Positions 26,116-36,368 are shown, counted from the stretch's first letter. The stretch is DNA of 64,000 nucleotides from Sphingobacterium faecium (GCF_003054045.1 NZ_QBKH01000002.1:310001-374000), one strand, 5' to 3'. Numbers and translations are program-made. The notes: a model not told the origin generated them from the sequence alone.

Positions 26116-27375
26116 GTGTCAACACATAATAAAGGAAAAGTTGCTATCATAGGGGCGGGTATTGCAGGATTGTCTACCGCTTATTACCTCTTACAGGATG
26201 GTTGGGAAGTTCAAATTTTAGAGAAAGGGGACGGACAGGACAATTGTTCCTATGGCAATGCAGGAATGATCGTGCCTAGCCATTTTACCCCATTGGCAGC
26301 ACCAGGTATCGTGGCACAAGGTGTAAAATGGATGCTATATAGTAAGAGTCCATTTTACGTCAGACCCTCCTTGAATTTCTCCTTGATAGACTGGGGACTG
26401 AAGTTCTTGAAACATGCCAACGAAAAACATGTTAACCGAAATGCAGCGGCTATACGCGATTTGAATCTTGCGAGTAGCCGGTACTATGATCAACTAGCTC
26501 AACAGGAGGGTTTTGATTTCGAACTGAGGCAGAATGGGATCATGATGCTCTACAAATCCAATCATGTGGCGCATGAAGAAATAGAATTGGCAGAAAAGGC
26601 TCAAAACTTGGGATTGGATGTGGAGGTTTTTGATCAAGCGGGTATCCAGGCCTTAGAGCCTAATCTCCGAATGGATACAATAGGTGGTATTTTATATAAA
26701 TGTGATGGTATCCTGTATCCTCCCAAATTGATGAAAACATTAACAGATTACCTGCTCGCTCATGGTGTACAGTTTAACTATCAAACGGAAGTAACGGGAT
26801 TCAAGTTTTCTGGCAAAAAAGTATCCGAAATCGTTACTTCAAAAGGAGCATTTCATGCGGATGAAGTAGTCGTAACTGGAGGGGCAGCGCTACCCGCATT
26901 AGCTTCTAAATTGCAGTTAAAATTGCCGTTAATGCCAGGGAAGGGGTATTCGTTCATGCACCATACCACAGACAATAGCCAGATGGTTCATGCAGCCTTG
27001 TTGTTGGAAGCACGTGTAGCAGTGACTCCTATGAACAATCAGATTCGCTTTAGTGGAACGATGGAATTAGGCCCTGCTAATGATAAAATATATACCAATC
27101 GGGTAAAAGGAATCGTCGAATCTATCCCGAAATATTTCCCTGACCTACAGGTCGACTATCCTCAAGATATTTGGTTTGGTTACCGCCCATGTTCGCCAGA
27201 TGGACTTCCTTATTTGGGCAGAACTTCAAAATACAGCAATGTTAGCATTGCTGGTGGAGGTGGTATGATGGGATTGAGTTTGGGCCCTGCTTACGGAAAA
27301 GCGATCACGGCTCTATTGTCCAATCAACCCACAGAAACGGATATCACAGGATTTAATCCAGATCGATTCCAATAG
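26116..27375 (+). CDS. FAD-dependent D-amino-acid oxidoreductase, likely cis-4-hydroxy-D-proline dehydrogenase
   Basis: The 419-residue DadA-like flavoprotein has an N-terminal Rossmann motif (VAIIGAGIAGLSTAYYLL), an ATG-like GGG late loop (AGGGGMMGLSLGPAYG) and the CSYGNAGMIVPSH segment of D-amino-acid dehydrogenases. Next to the epimerase it should oxidise cis-4-hydroxy-D-proline to the 1-pyrroline product used by the deaminase. The start is GTG 26116, 23 bp after the epimerase stop; no ATG precedes the Rossmann fold. Confidence 0.9.
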   Translation: MSTHNKGKVAIIGAGIAGLSTAYYLLQDGWEVQILEKGDGQDNCSYGNAGMIVPSHFTPLAAPGIVAQGVKWMLYSKSPFYVRPSLNFSLIDWGLKFLKHANEKHVNRNAAAIRDLNLASSRYYDQLAQQEGFDFELRQNGIMMLYKSNHVAHEEIELAEKAQNLGLDVEVFDQAGIQALEPNLRMDTIGGILYKCDGILYPPKLMKTLTDYLLAHGVQFNYQTEVTGFKFSGKKVSEIVTSKGAFHADEVVVTGGAALPALASKLQLKLPLMPGKGYSFMHHTTDNSQMVHAALLLEARVAVTPMNNQIRFSGTMELGPANDKIYTNRVKGIVESIPKYFPDLQVDYPQDIWFGYRPCSPDGLPYLGRTSKYSNVSIAGGGGMMGLSLGPAYGKAITALLSNQPTETDITGFNPDRFQ

Positions 27376-27391
27376 ACCATAATAAACCTAA

Positions 27392-29167
27392 ATGATGAAG
27401 AAAAACAACAATAACCCTAACGTAAAGAAATTTATTGTCATTGGCGTACTTTGTATGGCTTCTTCGCTAACAAATGCCCAAGATATGGATTTGTACCAAC
27501 ATACGACACCCATTGAGCCTTATATTATTCAATATCGTCATGACCTGCAGGCTGTCAATTATTTTTATGGCCCAATGCCTAAAAATTGGGGGTTTCAGCA
27601 ATCAGCGGCTTCACCCGAACAGATCAATCGACTGGTATCGATAGATGACGATTATTTGGCGAAACTGAAAAAATTTGATTATAAACGATTAAATACCAAT
27701 GGTCAAGTTGATTATATTCTGTTGAACCAAAAAGTGCAGCGACATCAGGAAGAGCTCAAAGAATCATTAGCATCTTATAACCACCTGAAGTCTTACTTAC
27801 CATTTGCTGAAAATATTCTTCAATTTGAACAGAAACGTCGTCGAGGAGCTGCTGTTGTCGGAAAGGATGTCGCCATCGTGTTAGAAAAAACAACCGGTCA
27901 GGTCGAGGAAGCGATGCAGAATCTTGAAAATGGATCAGCGATTGAATCTGCGGATGTTAATTTTTTGGTCAATATGGTCGAATCATTGCGAACCCGATTG
28001 GAAAGTTCATTTGACTTCTATAATGGATATGACCCGATGTTTACGTGGTGGGTGCCTAAATCTTACGAAAGATTAAACGAAAAACTGATCCAGTACAAAG
28101 CTGCTCTGCAAGCGAAGAGCAACTGGAAAGTGTTTAATGATGGCAGCCATATCGGAGGCCAGCCTATTGGAAAAGCGGCACTCAATAAAAAGCTGCGGGA
28201 AGAAATGATTGCTTATGATGCGGATGAGCTTTTGCGAATTGCTGATCAGGAATGGGAATGGTGTGTGGCGGAGTTATTAAAAGCTTCTCGTGAGATGGGA
28301 TTTGGAGAGGACTGGAAAGCTGCGCAGGAAAAGGTTAAAAACACTTATGTACCGGAAGGTCGACAGCCCGACTTGATCAATGAACTGTACGACAGAGCCC
28401 AAACGTTTATCAAGCAGCATGATCTCATCGCGATTCCTGAATTGGCGGATGAGACTTGGGGGATGATTATGATGACCCCTGAACGGCAATTGGTCAATCC
28501 TTTTTTTACGGGAGGACGTGAGATCAGTATTTCCTATCCGACCAATACGATGACTTATGACCAGAAGATGATGAGCATGCGTGGCAATAACCCACACTTT
28601 TCATTGGGTACGGTTCAGCACGAACTTAATCCAGGCCATCATTTACAGTATTTTATGAATAAAAGGTATAAGCCTTATCGTGAGCAGAATTTCAATACAC
28701 CATTCTGGACTGAAGGCTGGACCTTATATTGGGAATTACTTCTGTATAGAATGGGTTTTGCAAAGACTCCGGAAGAACGTATCGGGATGTTATTTTGGAG
28801 AATGCATCGCTGTGCACGGATTACCTTTAGTATTAAATTTCATTTGGGCGAATGGACACCACAGCAATGCATAGATTACTTAGTCAACAAGGTCGGTCAT
28901 GAGCCTGCAAATGCGCATGGAGAAGTGAAGCGATCGTTTGAAGGTTCGTATGATCCTTTATATCAATTGGCTTATTTGATCGGTGGTTTACAGTTGCTGA
29001 GTATCAGCGATGAATTGGTAGGATCGGGAAAAATGTCCTATACCGAATTTCATAACCGTGTGATCAAGGAAAATTACTTGCCCATGGAGATGCTCAGGGC
29101 GATATTGACCAACCAGAAGCTTGAAGCTAACCATCAAGCGAAATGGAAATTTTATAATTTTAAATAA
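27392..29167 (+). CDS. Secreted DUF885-family metallopeptidase
   Basis: The 591-residue protein has a signal peptide ending NAQD. The C-terminal half carries the zinc-site motif HELNPGHHLQYF and a downstream Glu-rich helix (FWTEGWTLYWELLLY), as in DUF885 peptidases, several of which remove residues from proline-containing peptides. It lies inside the hydroxyproline operon, so it probably trims Hyp- or Pro-containing peptides in the periplasm. The substrate is inference. The start is the first of two ATGs. Confidence 0.82.
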   Translation: MMKKNNNNPNVKKFIVIGVLCMASSLTNAQDMDLYQHTTPIEPYIIQYRHDLQAVNYFYGPMPKNWGFQQSAASPEQINRLVSIDDDYLAKLKKFDYKRLNTNGQVDYILLNQKVQRHQEELKESLASYNHLKSYLPFAENILQFEQKRRRGAAVVGKDVAIVLEKTTGQVEEAMQNLENGSAIESADVNFLVNMVESLRTRLESSFDFYNGYDPMFTWWVPKSYERLNEKLIQYKAALQAKSNWKVFNDGSHIGGQPIGKAALNKKLREEMIAYDADELLRIADQEWEWCVAELLKASREMGFGEDWKAAQEKVKNTYVPEGRQPDLINELYDRAQTFIKQHDLIAIPELADETWGMIMMTPERQLVNPFFTGGREISISYPTNTMTYDQKMMSMRGNNPHFSLGTVQHELNPGHHLQYFMNKRYKPYREQNFNTPFWTEGWTLYWELLLYRMGFAKTPEERIGMLFWRMHRCARITFSIKFHLGEWTPQQCIDYLVNKVGHEPANAHGEVKRSFEGSYDPLYQLAYLIGGLQLLSISDELVGSGKMSYTEFHNRVIKENYLPMEMLRAILTNQKLEANHQAKWKFYNFK

Positions 29168-29187
29168 GCGCAATCCAACCCTAAATT

Positions 29188-30609
29188 ATGAGTAGTCAAG
29201 AAAATAATCAAGATTTCAAAAAGTCACTGGGTTTATTGGACGCCACGATGCTGGTTGCCGGAAGTATGATTGGCTCGGGTATATTTATTGTATCGTCAGA
29301 TATTGCCCGAAATACAGGTTCTGCAGGCTGGCTGATGGTCGTGTGGTTGATTTGTGGATTTATGACTTTAGCGGCAGCTTTGAGTTATGGCGAACTTAGT
29401 GCGATGTTTCCGAAAGCTGGTGGTCAGTATGTTTATTTGAAAGAGGCCTATGGACCGGTGGTCAGTTTTACATTTGGATGGACTTTTTTTGCGGTTATCC
29501 AGACGGCCACGATTGCAGCTGTGGGGGTTGCTTTCTCTAAGTTTACGGCTTATTTGTTTCCGGTGCTGGATGAAGATGTTTATCTGCTGGTGATCGGAGA
29601 TTATCATATATCATCTGCTCAAGTATTGGCTATCGCTGTTATTTTACTGCTTACCTTGATCAATACCGGAGGGGTGAAAAATGGGAAAACGGTACAGACT
29701 GTGCTGACGCTGATCAAGATCTTAAGTTTGGTCTTATTGGTCATTTTTGGTTTTGCAGCTTTTGATCTGGAGGTGTGGAATCAAAATTGGTCTTCGGAAC
29801 ATATGTGGAACCTACATCGGTTAAATGTGGATGGATCGACAGCAGATTATGCTACGTTTGGTGCGTTTGGTGCCATGTCTGCAGCACTAGTAGGCGCGTT
29901 ATTCAGCAGCGATTCGTGGCATTCCTCTTCTGCTGTAGCGGGAGAAATCAAGAATCCACAGCGCAACATTGGGTTTAGTTTGGCTTTAGGGACCCTGATT
30001 GTGACGGTGATCTATATTTTAACCAATTTGATGTATACGGGTGTATTGACAATTGAGCAAATGGCCAGTGCTCCTAAGGATCGCGTGGCGATGCTCGTGG
30101 CACAAGAAATTTTCGGTCCCGTTGGGATCGCCATCTTAGCGATCATGATTATGGTCAGCACTTTTGGATGCAACAATGGACTGATTCTGGCTGGTGCACG
30201 GATTTATTATTCGATGGCTAAGGATGGCTTGTTTTTTAAGAAAACGGGCACTCTAAATAAGAATGCAGTACCGGCTTACGCTTTGTGGTTGCAGGCAGTG
30301 ATTGCTTCGATATGGTGTTTGACAGGTAAGTATGGGGATTTGTTGGATATGATTACCTGTGTAGTTGTCATCTTTTATGTGTTGTGCATCATCGGGATAT
30401 TTTGGTTAAGATATAAACGTCCCGAAGTACCAAGACCTTATAAAGCATTTGGCTATCCATTTATACCGGCGATCTATATTTTGATGGGCTTATCGTTTAT
30501 CATTTTATTGGTCATTTATAAACCACAATTTACTTGGCCAGGTATTATCATTACCCTTTTGGGTATTCCGTTATACTATGTTGTGAAACAAAAGGAAGCG
30601 AAGACGTAA
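29188..30609 (+). CDS. APC-family amino acid permease
   Basis: The 473-residue protein has about 12 membrane helices and the amino-acid-polyamine-organocation opening motif GSMIGSGIFIVSSDIAR in helix 1. It is most like the LAT/YfnA-type amino acid exchangers of Bacteroidota. As part of the operon it likely imports hydroxyproline, proline or another product of the two flanking peptidases. Specificity cannot be read from the sequence. Confidence 0.88.
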   Translation: MSSQENNQDFKKSLGLLDATMLVAGSMIGSGIFIVSSDIARNTGSAGWLMVVWLICGFMTLAAALSYGELSAMFPKAGGQYVYLKEAYGPVVSFTFGWTFFAVIQTATIAAVGVAFSKFTAYLFPVLDEDVYLLVIGDYHISSAQVLAIAVILLLTLINTGGVKNGKTVQTVLTLIKILSLVLLVIFGFAAFDLEVWNQNWSSEHMWNLHRLNVDGSTADYATFGAFGAMSAALVGALFSSDSWHSSSAVAGEIKNPQRNIGFSLALGTLIVTVIYILTNLMYTGVLTIEQMASAPKDRVAMLVAQEIFGPVGIAILAIMIMVSTFGCNNGLILAGARIYYSMAKDGLFFKKTGTLNKNAVPAYALWLQAVIASIWCLTGKYGDLLDMITCVVVIFYVLCIIGIFWLRYKRPEVPRPYKAFGYPFIPAIYILMGLSFIILLVIYKPQFTWPGIIITLLGIPLYYVVKQKEAKT

Positions 30610-30680
30610 TCTATTTATTTCATCATGCCTGTTTATGAATAAAGGCATCATCTCTACGATATAAAAAAATAATAATACAT

Positions 30681-32924
30681 ATGAAGTTAACATTAACCGC
30701 TGTTTTAGTGGTGCTATTGCAGCTTACGACAATGGCACAGGGGACATTGGACGATTATAAACGTGCCAAAGATATCAGAAGTTCATTTGGTAAGGTGTAC
30801 CAAGTACCGCAACAAATTATCTGGTCTGAAAAAGGTGATAGTTTTTCCTATCGGGTGACTCAGAAAGATGGGAAGAGGAGCTTATATCTGGTCGATGCGC
30901 TGAACAAGAAAAAAATAGATACCGATGTTGCCGCGATTGAAAAGCAACTGTCATCTCAGTTGGGCAAAGAAGTGAAATTAGGTGTATTGTGGGGGCGAGA
31001 TCTAAAAGTGCTGACGGCCAATGAAGTGGAGTTTACAGAAGAGAAAGTGGTCTGGAAGTGGAATGCCCAAGAAAATAAACTGAGCAAGTTGCGAGATGTA
31101 CCTGCAGCAGGTGCTGATCGGAGATCGGACGGATATTGGGGAGCACGATGGGATGATAGTAAGGGTGAGCCTGTGGACTCTCCCGATAAGGTCTATACCG
31201 CTTATATTAAAAATAGCAATATTTACATCAGCAAAAAGGATGATGCGAAAAGCGAAAAACAAATGACCTTTGATGGTAGTCCTGGAGCGTATTATAGTGC
31301 TCGTATCCAATGGTCCGATGATTCAAAAAAATTGGCTGCTTCTAAAGTTCGCAAGGCAGAAATTAGACAATTGACTTTATTGGAATCTTCTCCTGTCGAT
31401 CAATTGCAACCTAAACTACAAACTAGAGACTATAATAAACCAGGAGATGCTTTATCACAATATTATCCAACTATTGTTCATATAGCTGACGGTCGGGTCA
31501 TGTCAGTCGATCCTGCGCAGGTGGACAATCAATTTTCAGTATCTGCGATCGTTTGGAAGCAGGATAATAGTGGAATCACATTCGAATATAATCAACGTGG
31601 TCATCAACGTTATGATGTGATGGAGTTGAGTGCTGTGGACGGAAAAACGAAAGCAATTATTTCAGAGCGCAGCGCCACATTTATTGATTACAGTGGGAAA
31701 AAATATCGGAATGATCTTAAGAAAAGTACGGAGATTGTCTGGGCTTCGGAGCGTGATGGATGGAATCATCTATATCTGTTCGATGCCAAAACTGGAGCAT
31801 TGAAACATCAGATTACCAAAGGAAAATGGGTGGTGCGTAAAGTCGTTAACGTCGATGAGGACAGTAAAAAAATTATTTTTGAGGCGAGTGGTATGGATAA
31901 GGAGTCGGATCCCTATTTAATCCGATATTATTCGATTGGCCTTGACGGTAAGGGACTGAAAGAACTCACTTCGGAACCGGCTAATCACCAAGCAACATTT
32001 AATAAAGATCAAACCTTATTTGTGGATCTCTATTCTCGTGTTGATCAAGCTCCAAAGGCAGTATTAAGACGCGCTGTAGATGGGCAGATCGTCATGGATT
32101 TGGAACAAGCTGATATTTCGGATCTGGAAGCCACGGGATGGCGCAAACCGGAAGTGTTTAAATCTCTTGCTAGAGATGGTAAAACCGATATTTGGGGTAT
32201 TATTGTTCGTCCTAGAAATTTTGATCCTAACAAAAAATATCCAGTAATCGAATATATCTATGCTGGTCCGCATAGCTCTTTTGTCCCTAAATCATTTTCT
32301 GCTAATCCGGCAGGACTTACTGAACTTGCGGAATTGGGATTTATTGTGGTGCAGATTGATGGCATGGGAACATCCAATCGTTCGAAAGCATTTCAAGATG
32401 TCGCTTGGAAAAATCTAAAAGATGCCGGCTTTCCAGATCGGATTGCCTGGATGAAGGCTGCTGCGCTTCAATATCCTTATATGGATATCGAAAAAGTTGG
32501 TATTTATGGTACTTCTGCTGGAGGACAATCTTCTGCTGGGGCACTGTTATTTCATCCTGAGTTTTACAAAGTGGGTGTTTCCTCTTGTGGTTGCCATGAT
32601 AATCGTATGGACAAAATATGGTGGAATGAACAATGGATGGGCTGGCCCATCGGACCTGAATATGCGGCATGTTCCAATATCGAAAATGCATATAAATTAG
32701 AAGGAAAGTTGCTATTGATCGTTGGTGAGTTGGATGATAATGTGGATCCGGCATCGACTTATCAGTTCGTCAATCAGCTGATTAAGCATGGTAAAGATCA
32801 CGACTTCATTATGGTTCCAGGTATGGGACATGCTTCTGGTGGTGATTTTGGTGAAAAGAAACGTCGCGATTATTTTGTCAAACACTTGCTTGGGGTAGAA
32901 CCTCCAGCTTGGAACGCTTATTAA
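30681..32924 (+). CDS. Secreted DPP-IV-like prolyl peptidase (S9 family)
   Basis: The 747-residue peptidase has a signal peptide (AQGT), an N-terminal beta-propeller (residues about 60-480) and a C-terminal alpha/beta-hydrolase with Ser in GTSAGG, Asp in GELDDNVD and His in GMGHAS. DPP-IV enzymes remove X-Pro or X-Hyp dipeptides from the N-terminus. It closes the operon and would supply the dipeptides whose hydroxyproline the upstream enzymes degrade. The small hairpin at about 30623-30648 may weaken read-through into it. Confidence 0.88.
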   Translation: MKLTLTAVLVVLLQLTTMAQGTLDDYKRAKDIRSSFGKVYQVPQQIIWSEKGDSFSYRVTQKDGKRSLYLVDALNKKKIDTDVAAIEKQLSSQLGKEVKLGVLWGRDLKVLTANEVEFTEEKVVWKWNAQENKLSKLRDVPAAGADRRSDGYWGARWDDSKGEPVDSPDKVYTAYIKNSNIYISKKDDAKSEKQMTFDGSPGAYYSARIQWSDDSKKLAASKVRKAEIRQLTLLESSPVDQLQPKLQTRDYNKPGDALSQYYPTIVHIADGRVMSVDPAQVDNQFSVSAIVWKQDNSGITFEYNQRGHQRYDVMELSAVDGKTKAIISERSATFIDYSGKKYRNDLKKSTEIVWASERDGWNHLYLFDAKTGALKHQITKGKWVVRKVVNVDEDSKKIIFEASGMDKESDPYLIRYYSIGLDGKGLKELTSEPANHQATFNKDQTLFVDLYSRVDQAPKAVLRRAVDGQIVMDLEQADISDLEATGWRKPEVFKSLARDGKTDIWGIIVRPRNFDPNKKYPVIEYIYAGPHSSFVPKSFSANPAGLTELAELGFIVVQIDGMGTSNRSKAFQDVAWKNLKDAGFPDRIAWMKAAALQYPYMDIEKVGIYGTSAGGQSSAGALLFHPEFYKVGVSSCGCHDNRMDKIWWNEQWMGWPIGPEYAACSNIENAYKLEGKLLLIVGELDDNVDPASTYQFVNQLIKHGKDHDFIMVPGMGHASGGDFGEKKRRDYFVKHLLGVEPPAWNAY

Positions 32925-33241
32925 AGAAGGTATAGGATAATCAGGGATTTAAACTGATGCAAAAACTTCGTTTAGCCGTGCAGCGTGCCAGGATGAGCAC
33001 TTTAATCATGCAAACATGAGTAAGCAGATCTACACAGTCATTTCTTTAGGAATGAATAAAAATTGAGCTTATGAGCTCATGAAGTCGAGCTGAGGGCTAG
33101 TATGGCCTTTAAAGAATAAACCGAGCTTGCGAGCTCACAAAGTAATGATATACCAATGAAACCATCATGAGCACCCACGCACAAAAGGCGATGAATATTG
33201 CTCATGATAGGTTCATTACAGATAAAAAACAATTTATATCA
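32925..33241 (+). repeat. Gap with imperfect 21-bp direct repeats
   Basis: GAGCTTATGAGCTCATGAAG at 33065 and GAGCTTGCGAGCTCACAAAG at 33123 form an imperfect direct repeat 58 bp apart, each with an internal palindrome (GAGCTTATGAGCTC). The gap contains no gene. The repeats may be regulator sites or a degraded repeat element; no function is evident. The leader element at 33196 follows. Confidence 0.4.
33196..33241 (+). repeat. Leader element copy 1, directly before the GH127 gene
   Basis: TATTGCTCATG(A/G)TAG... and GATAAAAAA match a second copy at 45582-45624 in 30 of the first 34 bases. Each copy ends immediately before the start codon of an exported-protein gene of the polysaccharide locus. 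The reading frame through both copies is open and continues into the gene, giving related peptides (IAHDRFITDKK and IAHGSFISDKK). Confidence 0.6.
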
Positions 33242-36200
33242 ATGAAAAGTTATACAGTTTTTTTACGTTTTATCCTCGTCGCCACAATCCTAACCAAAGG
33301 GTTAAGCCCGGTACAGGCGCAAAGTGGTGATCAGATTTTGGATGGAATCGGTGAAACGGGAATGATCGCACGCTATGTATTTAATGGGGATCTGAAAGAT
33401 TGGTCCCGCAACAATCTGCATGCAACCGCTGGTCGGAATGCGACATTTATCACCGATAAGCGGTTTGGAAAAGTGTTGTCGCTATCGGGCGAAAGCAATG
33501 ATTTTATCCAGATTCCTGCTGATGCTTTGACCGATATGGAGTCGCTGAGTATTTCGGGCTGGGTGTATCTGCGTTCGGAAAAAAAGGGTCAAGTATTTTT
33601 TGACTTCGGAAAGGATGCACGCAAACATTTCTTCGCTGCTCCTGTTGGAACAAAAAGTCAGGTTGGTTTCCAGAGTTTAATTACTTCAGGAAAAAACAAC
33701 CAAAAAGGAGCAGTTTCTTCATCGATAACCTTGAATAAATGGGTGTACCTAACTATAGTGGTGGATATCCCTTCCAAAACGATGTTGACTTATGTCGATG
33801 CTGTGCCCGTTGGTGAATCCAAACAGATACCGCGTGAGTTGACGGAGGTTTTTGGATCTGCAGGAGAGAAGAATCAGTTGTATATCGGAAAATCACTTTT
33901 TGCAGGATCTCCTACGTTGGATGGGATGTTGCATGATTTCCGGATCTATCGCGTTCCGTTGAGTAAAAATCAGCTTACCGGAATTTATACCAATTCACAG
34001 CGAGGTAGGAGTAACGTTGCTGTAAATGTAACCAAGGTGGAGGATAACCTGCCCGAGTTTCCTTTAACGCAAGCACAACTCTACAATGCGTACTTAATTG
34101 CTGTGCCAGATGTACAGGTGGAAACGGCATTAGGCGATTTGCCGCGGTTACCGAGTTATGTACAAGGAATGTATAAAGAGGATATGGTAGGGCCTAAAGT
34201 ACGTGTCATTTGGCCTTCGCCAAATGATAATAGTACTGTTCTGGAAGCTGGTCGCTATACCATTACAGGTCGGGTCCCAGGTACAGATTTGCAACCTAAA
34301 GCGATCGTGACTGTCAAAACAGGTACTGCAGCAGCGCCAAGCTTAAAATTGGAAAAATTTGATTTAAATCAGGTTTCATTGCAGGCCGATGCGCAGAACC
34401 AAGAAACAAAATTCATTGAAAATCGCGATAAATTTATCAGCACATTAGCAGTTACTGATCCTAACTCTTTTCTTTACATGTTTCGTGATGCGTTTGGGCT
34501 GCCACAGCCTCCAGGAACTAAACCTTTAGGGGTATGGGATAGTCAGGATACCAAACTCAGAGGACATGCCACAGGTCATTACCTAACTGCTATTGCTCAG
34601 GCGTATGCCAGTACAGGATATGATAAAACCTTGCAAGCGAATTTTGCCGAGAAAATGAACTATATGGTCAATACCCTATACGAAATGGCACAATTGTCGG
34701 GTAAACCGCAACAAGCTGGAGGTACAGCTGTCGCTGATCCGACAGCAGTGCCTTATGGTCCTGGAAAATCAACCTATGACTCGGATTTGAGTCAGGAAGG
34801 TATCCGTACCGACTATTGGAATTGGGGAGTTGGGTATATCAGTGCCTATCCACCGGATCAATTTATCATGTTGGAAAAAGGAGCCAAGTACGGTGGGCAG
34901 AAAAATCAAGTTTGGGCTCCCTATTATACCTTGCATAAAATTTTGGCCGGTTTGATCGATATTTATGAAGTGAGTGGCAATGAAAAGGCACTTCAAGTGG
35001 CGACCGGTATGGCAGATTGGGTACATGCACGTCTCAGTCAATTGCCTAAGGAAACGCTGATACAAGTGTGGAGTACTTATATTGCCGGCGAATTTGGAGG
35101 AATGAATGAGACTATGGCTCACCTCTACCGGATCACGAATAAAGAACACTATTTGAAGACTGCACAGTTGTTTGACAACATCGATATGTTCTTTGGAAAT
35201 GCGCAACATGCACATGGATTGGCGAAAAATGTCGATACGTTTCGAGGATTACATGCCAATCAACATATCCCTCAAATTGTAGGTAGCATCGAGCTATATC
35301 AAGCTTCCAATCTGCCTGAATACTATCGGGTAGCCGATAACTTTTGGTATAAGGCTGTCAACGATTATATGTACAGTATAGGAGGAGTTGCAGGGGCTCG
35401 AAATCCGGCTAATGCAGAAGTGTTCACAGCAGAACCTTCGACCCTATATGAAAATGGTTTTTCTGAAGGAGGACAGAATGAAACGTGTGGTACTTATAAT
35501 ATGCTGAAATTAACCAGTAACCTGTTTCTTTTTGATCAACGTGCAGCATATATGGATTATTACGAACGCGGATTGTACAATCATATTTTGGCTTCTGTTG
35601 CTGAAAACTCAGCGGCTAATACCTACCATGTGTCCCTAAGACCAGGGGTACAAAAGCAATTTAGCAACGCTAATATGACAGGATTTACCTGTTGTAACGG
35701 TACCGCCATCGAGAGTAGTACCAAATTGCAAAATAGTATTTATTTTAAAAGCAAGGATGATCAGGCTTTGTATGTTAACCTGTATATTCCATCGACCTTG
35801 GAGTGGACGGAACGTCAGGTGACTGTGGAGCAAAAGACTAGTTTTCCAAAGCAAGACGAGACGGAGCTGACCATAAAAGGAAATGGTACATTTGATCTAC
35901 ATGTGCGTGTACCCAGCTGGGCAACAAAAGGATTTTTTGTGACCATCAATGGTCAAGATCAAAAAGTGCAGGCTCAACCGGGAACTTATTTGAAATTGAG
36001 CCGTAATTGGAAAAATGGGGATCGTATCACCTTAAAAATGCCTTTTCAATTTCGTTTAGATCCGGTGATGGATCAACAGAATGTTGCCAGTTTATTTTAT
36101 GGACCCATCTTATTAGCTGCTCAAGAACCTGAAGCGAGAAAAGATTGGCGTAAAGTAACTTTAGATGCGAAAGATATCAGCAAATCCATTGAGGGTGATC

Positions 36201-36298
36201 CAAAACGTTTGGAATTTAAAATCGATGGGGTGGATTTTAAGCCATTTTATGAAACCTATGGACGACACTCTGTCTATTTAGACGTGACATTGAAATAA
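33242..36298 (+). CDS. Secreted LamG-GH127 beta-L-arabinofuranosidase
   Basis: The product (about 1018 residues) starts with a signal peptide ending PVQAQ. Residues about 45-245 are a LamG/concanavalin-like domain. The rest is the beta-L-arabinofuranosidase domain (PF07944): the zinc-binding Glu and Cys in NETCGTYNML (Glu747, Cys749) and the adjacent pair in FTCCNGTA (Cys817, Cys818), one of which is the nucleophile in HypBA1. Such enzymes release beta-L-arabinofuranose from hydroxyproline-linked oligoarabinosides or pectic chains; GH146 is the alternative family. I chose ATG 33242 because the signal peptide starts there; the frame is open to 33167. Confidence 0.85.
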   Translation: MKSYTVFLRFILVATILTKGLSPVQAQSGDQILDGIGETGMIARYVFNGDLKDWSRNNLHATAGRNATFITDKRFGKVLSLSGESNDFIQIPADALTDMESLSISGWVYLRSEKKGQVFFDFGKDARKHFFAAPVGTKSQVGFQSLITSGKNNQKGAVSSSITLNKWVYLTIVVDIPSKTMLTYVDAVPVGESKQIPRELTEVFGSAGEKNQLYIGKSLFAGSPTLDGMLHDFRIYRVPLSKNQLTGIYTNSQRGRSNVAVNVTKVEDNLPEFPLTQAQLYNAYLIAVPDVQVETALGDLPRLPSYVQGMYKEDMVGPKVRVIWPSPNDNSTVLEAGRYTITGRVPGTDLQPKAIVTVKTGTAAAPSLKLEKFDLNQVSLQADAQNQETKFIENRDKFISTLAVTDPNSFLYMFRDAFGLPQPPGTKPLGVWDSQDTKLRGHATGHYLTAIAQAYASTGYDKTLQANFAEKMNYMVNTLYEMAQLSGKPQQAGGTAVADPTAVPYGPGKSTYDSDLSQEGIRTDYWNWGVGYISAYPPDQFIMLEKGAKYGGQKNQVWAPYYTLHKILAGLIDIYEVSGNEKALQVATGMADWVHARLSQLPKETLIQVWSTYIAGEFGGMNETMAHLYRITNKEHYLKTAQLFDNIDMFFGNAQHAHGLAKNVDTFRGLHANQHIPQIVGSIELYQASNLPEYYRVADNFWYKAVNDYMYSIGGVAGARNPANAEVFTAEPSTLYENGFSEGGQNETCGTYNMLKLTSNLFLFDQRAAYMDYYERGLYNHILASVAENSAANTYHVSLRPGVQKQFSNANMTGFTCCNGTAIESSTKLQNSIYFKSKDDQALYVNLYIPSTLEWTERQVTVEQKTSFPKQDETELTIKGNGTFDLHVRVPSWATKGFFVTINGQDQKVQAQPGTYLKLSRNWKNGDRITLKMPFQFRLDPVMDQQNVASLFYGPILLAAQEPEARKDWRKVTLDAKDISKSIEGDPKRLEFKIDGVDFKPFYETYGRHSVYLDVTLK

Positions 36299-36321
36299 TG
36301 TCGATAAATATAAAAAATCTG

Positions 36322-36354
36322 AGGGGTACTTTGCTTGACGAAGTACCCCTTTAT
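36322..36354 (+). terminator. Intrinsic terminator after the GH127 gene
   Basis: A 10-bp stem (AGGGGTACTT and complement) with a 9-nt loop is followed by TTTATT. It separates the GH127 gene from the GH43 gene starting 15 bp later, so the latter needs its own promoter or read-through. Confidence 0.7.
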
Positions 36355-36368
36355 TATCCATACAGACT

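Noticed and set aside
32341..32754. 137-codon minus-strand frame
   Set aside because: Antisense to the catalytic domain of the DPP-IV-like peptidase; a shadow of a strongly biased coding region.
34769..35215. 148-codon minus-strand frame
   Set aside because: Antisense to the GH127 catalytic domain with no motif of its own.
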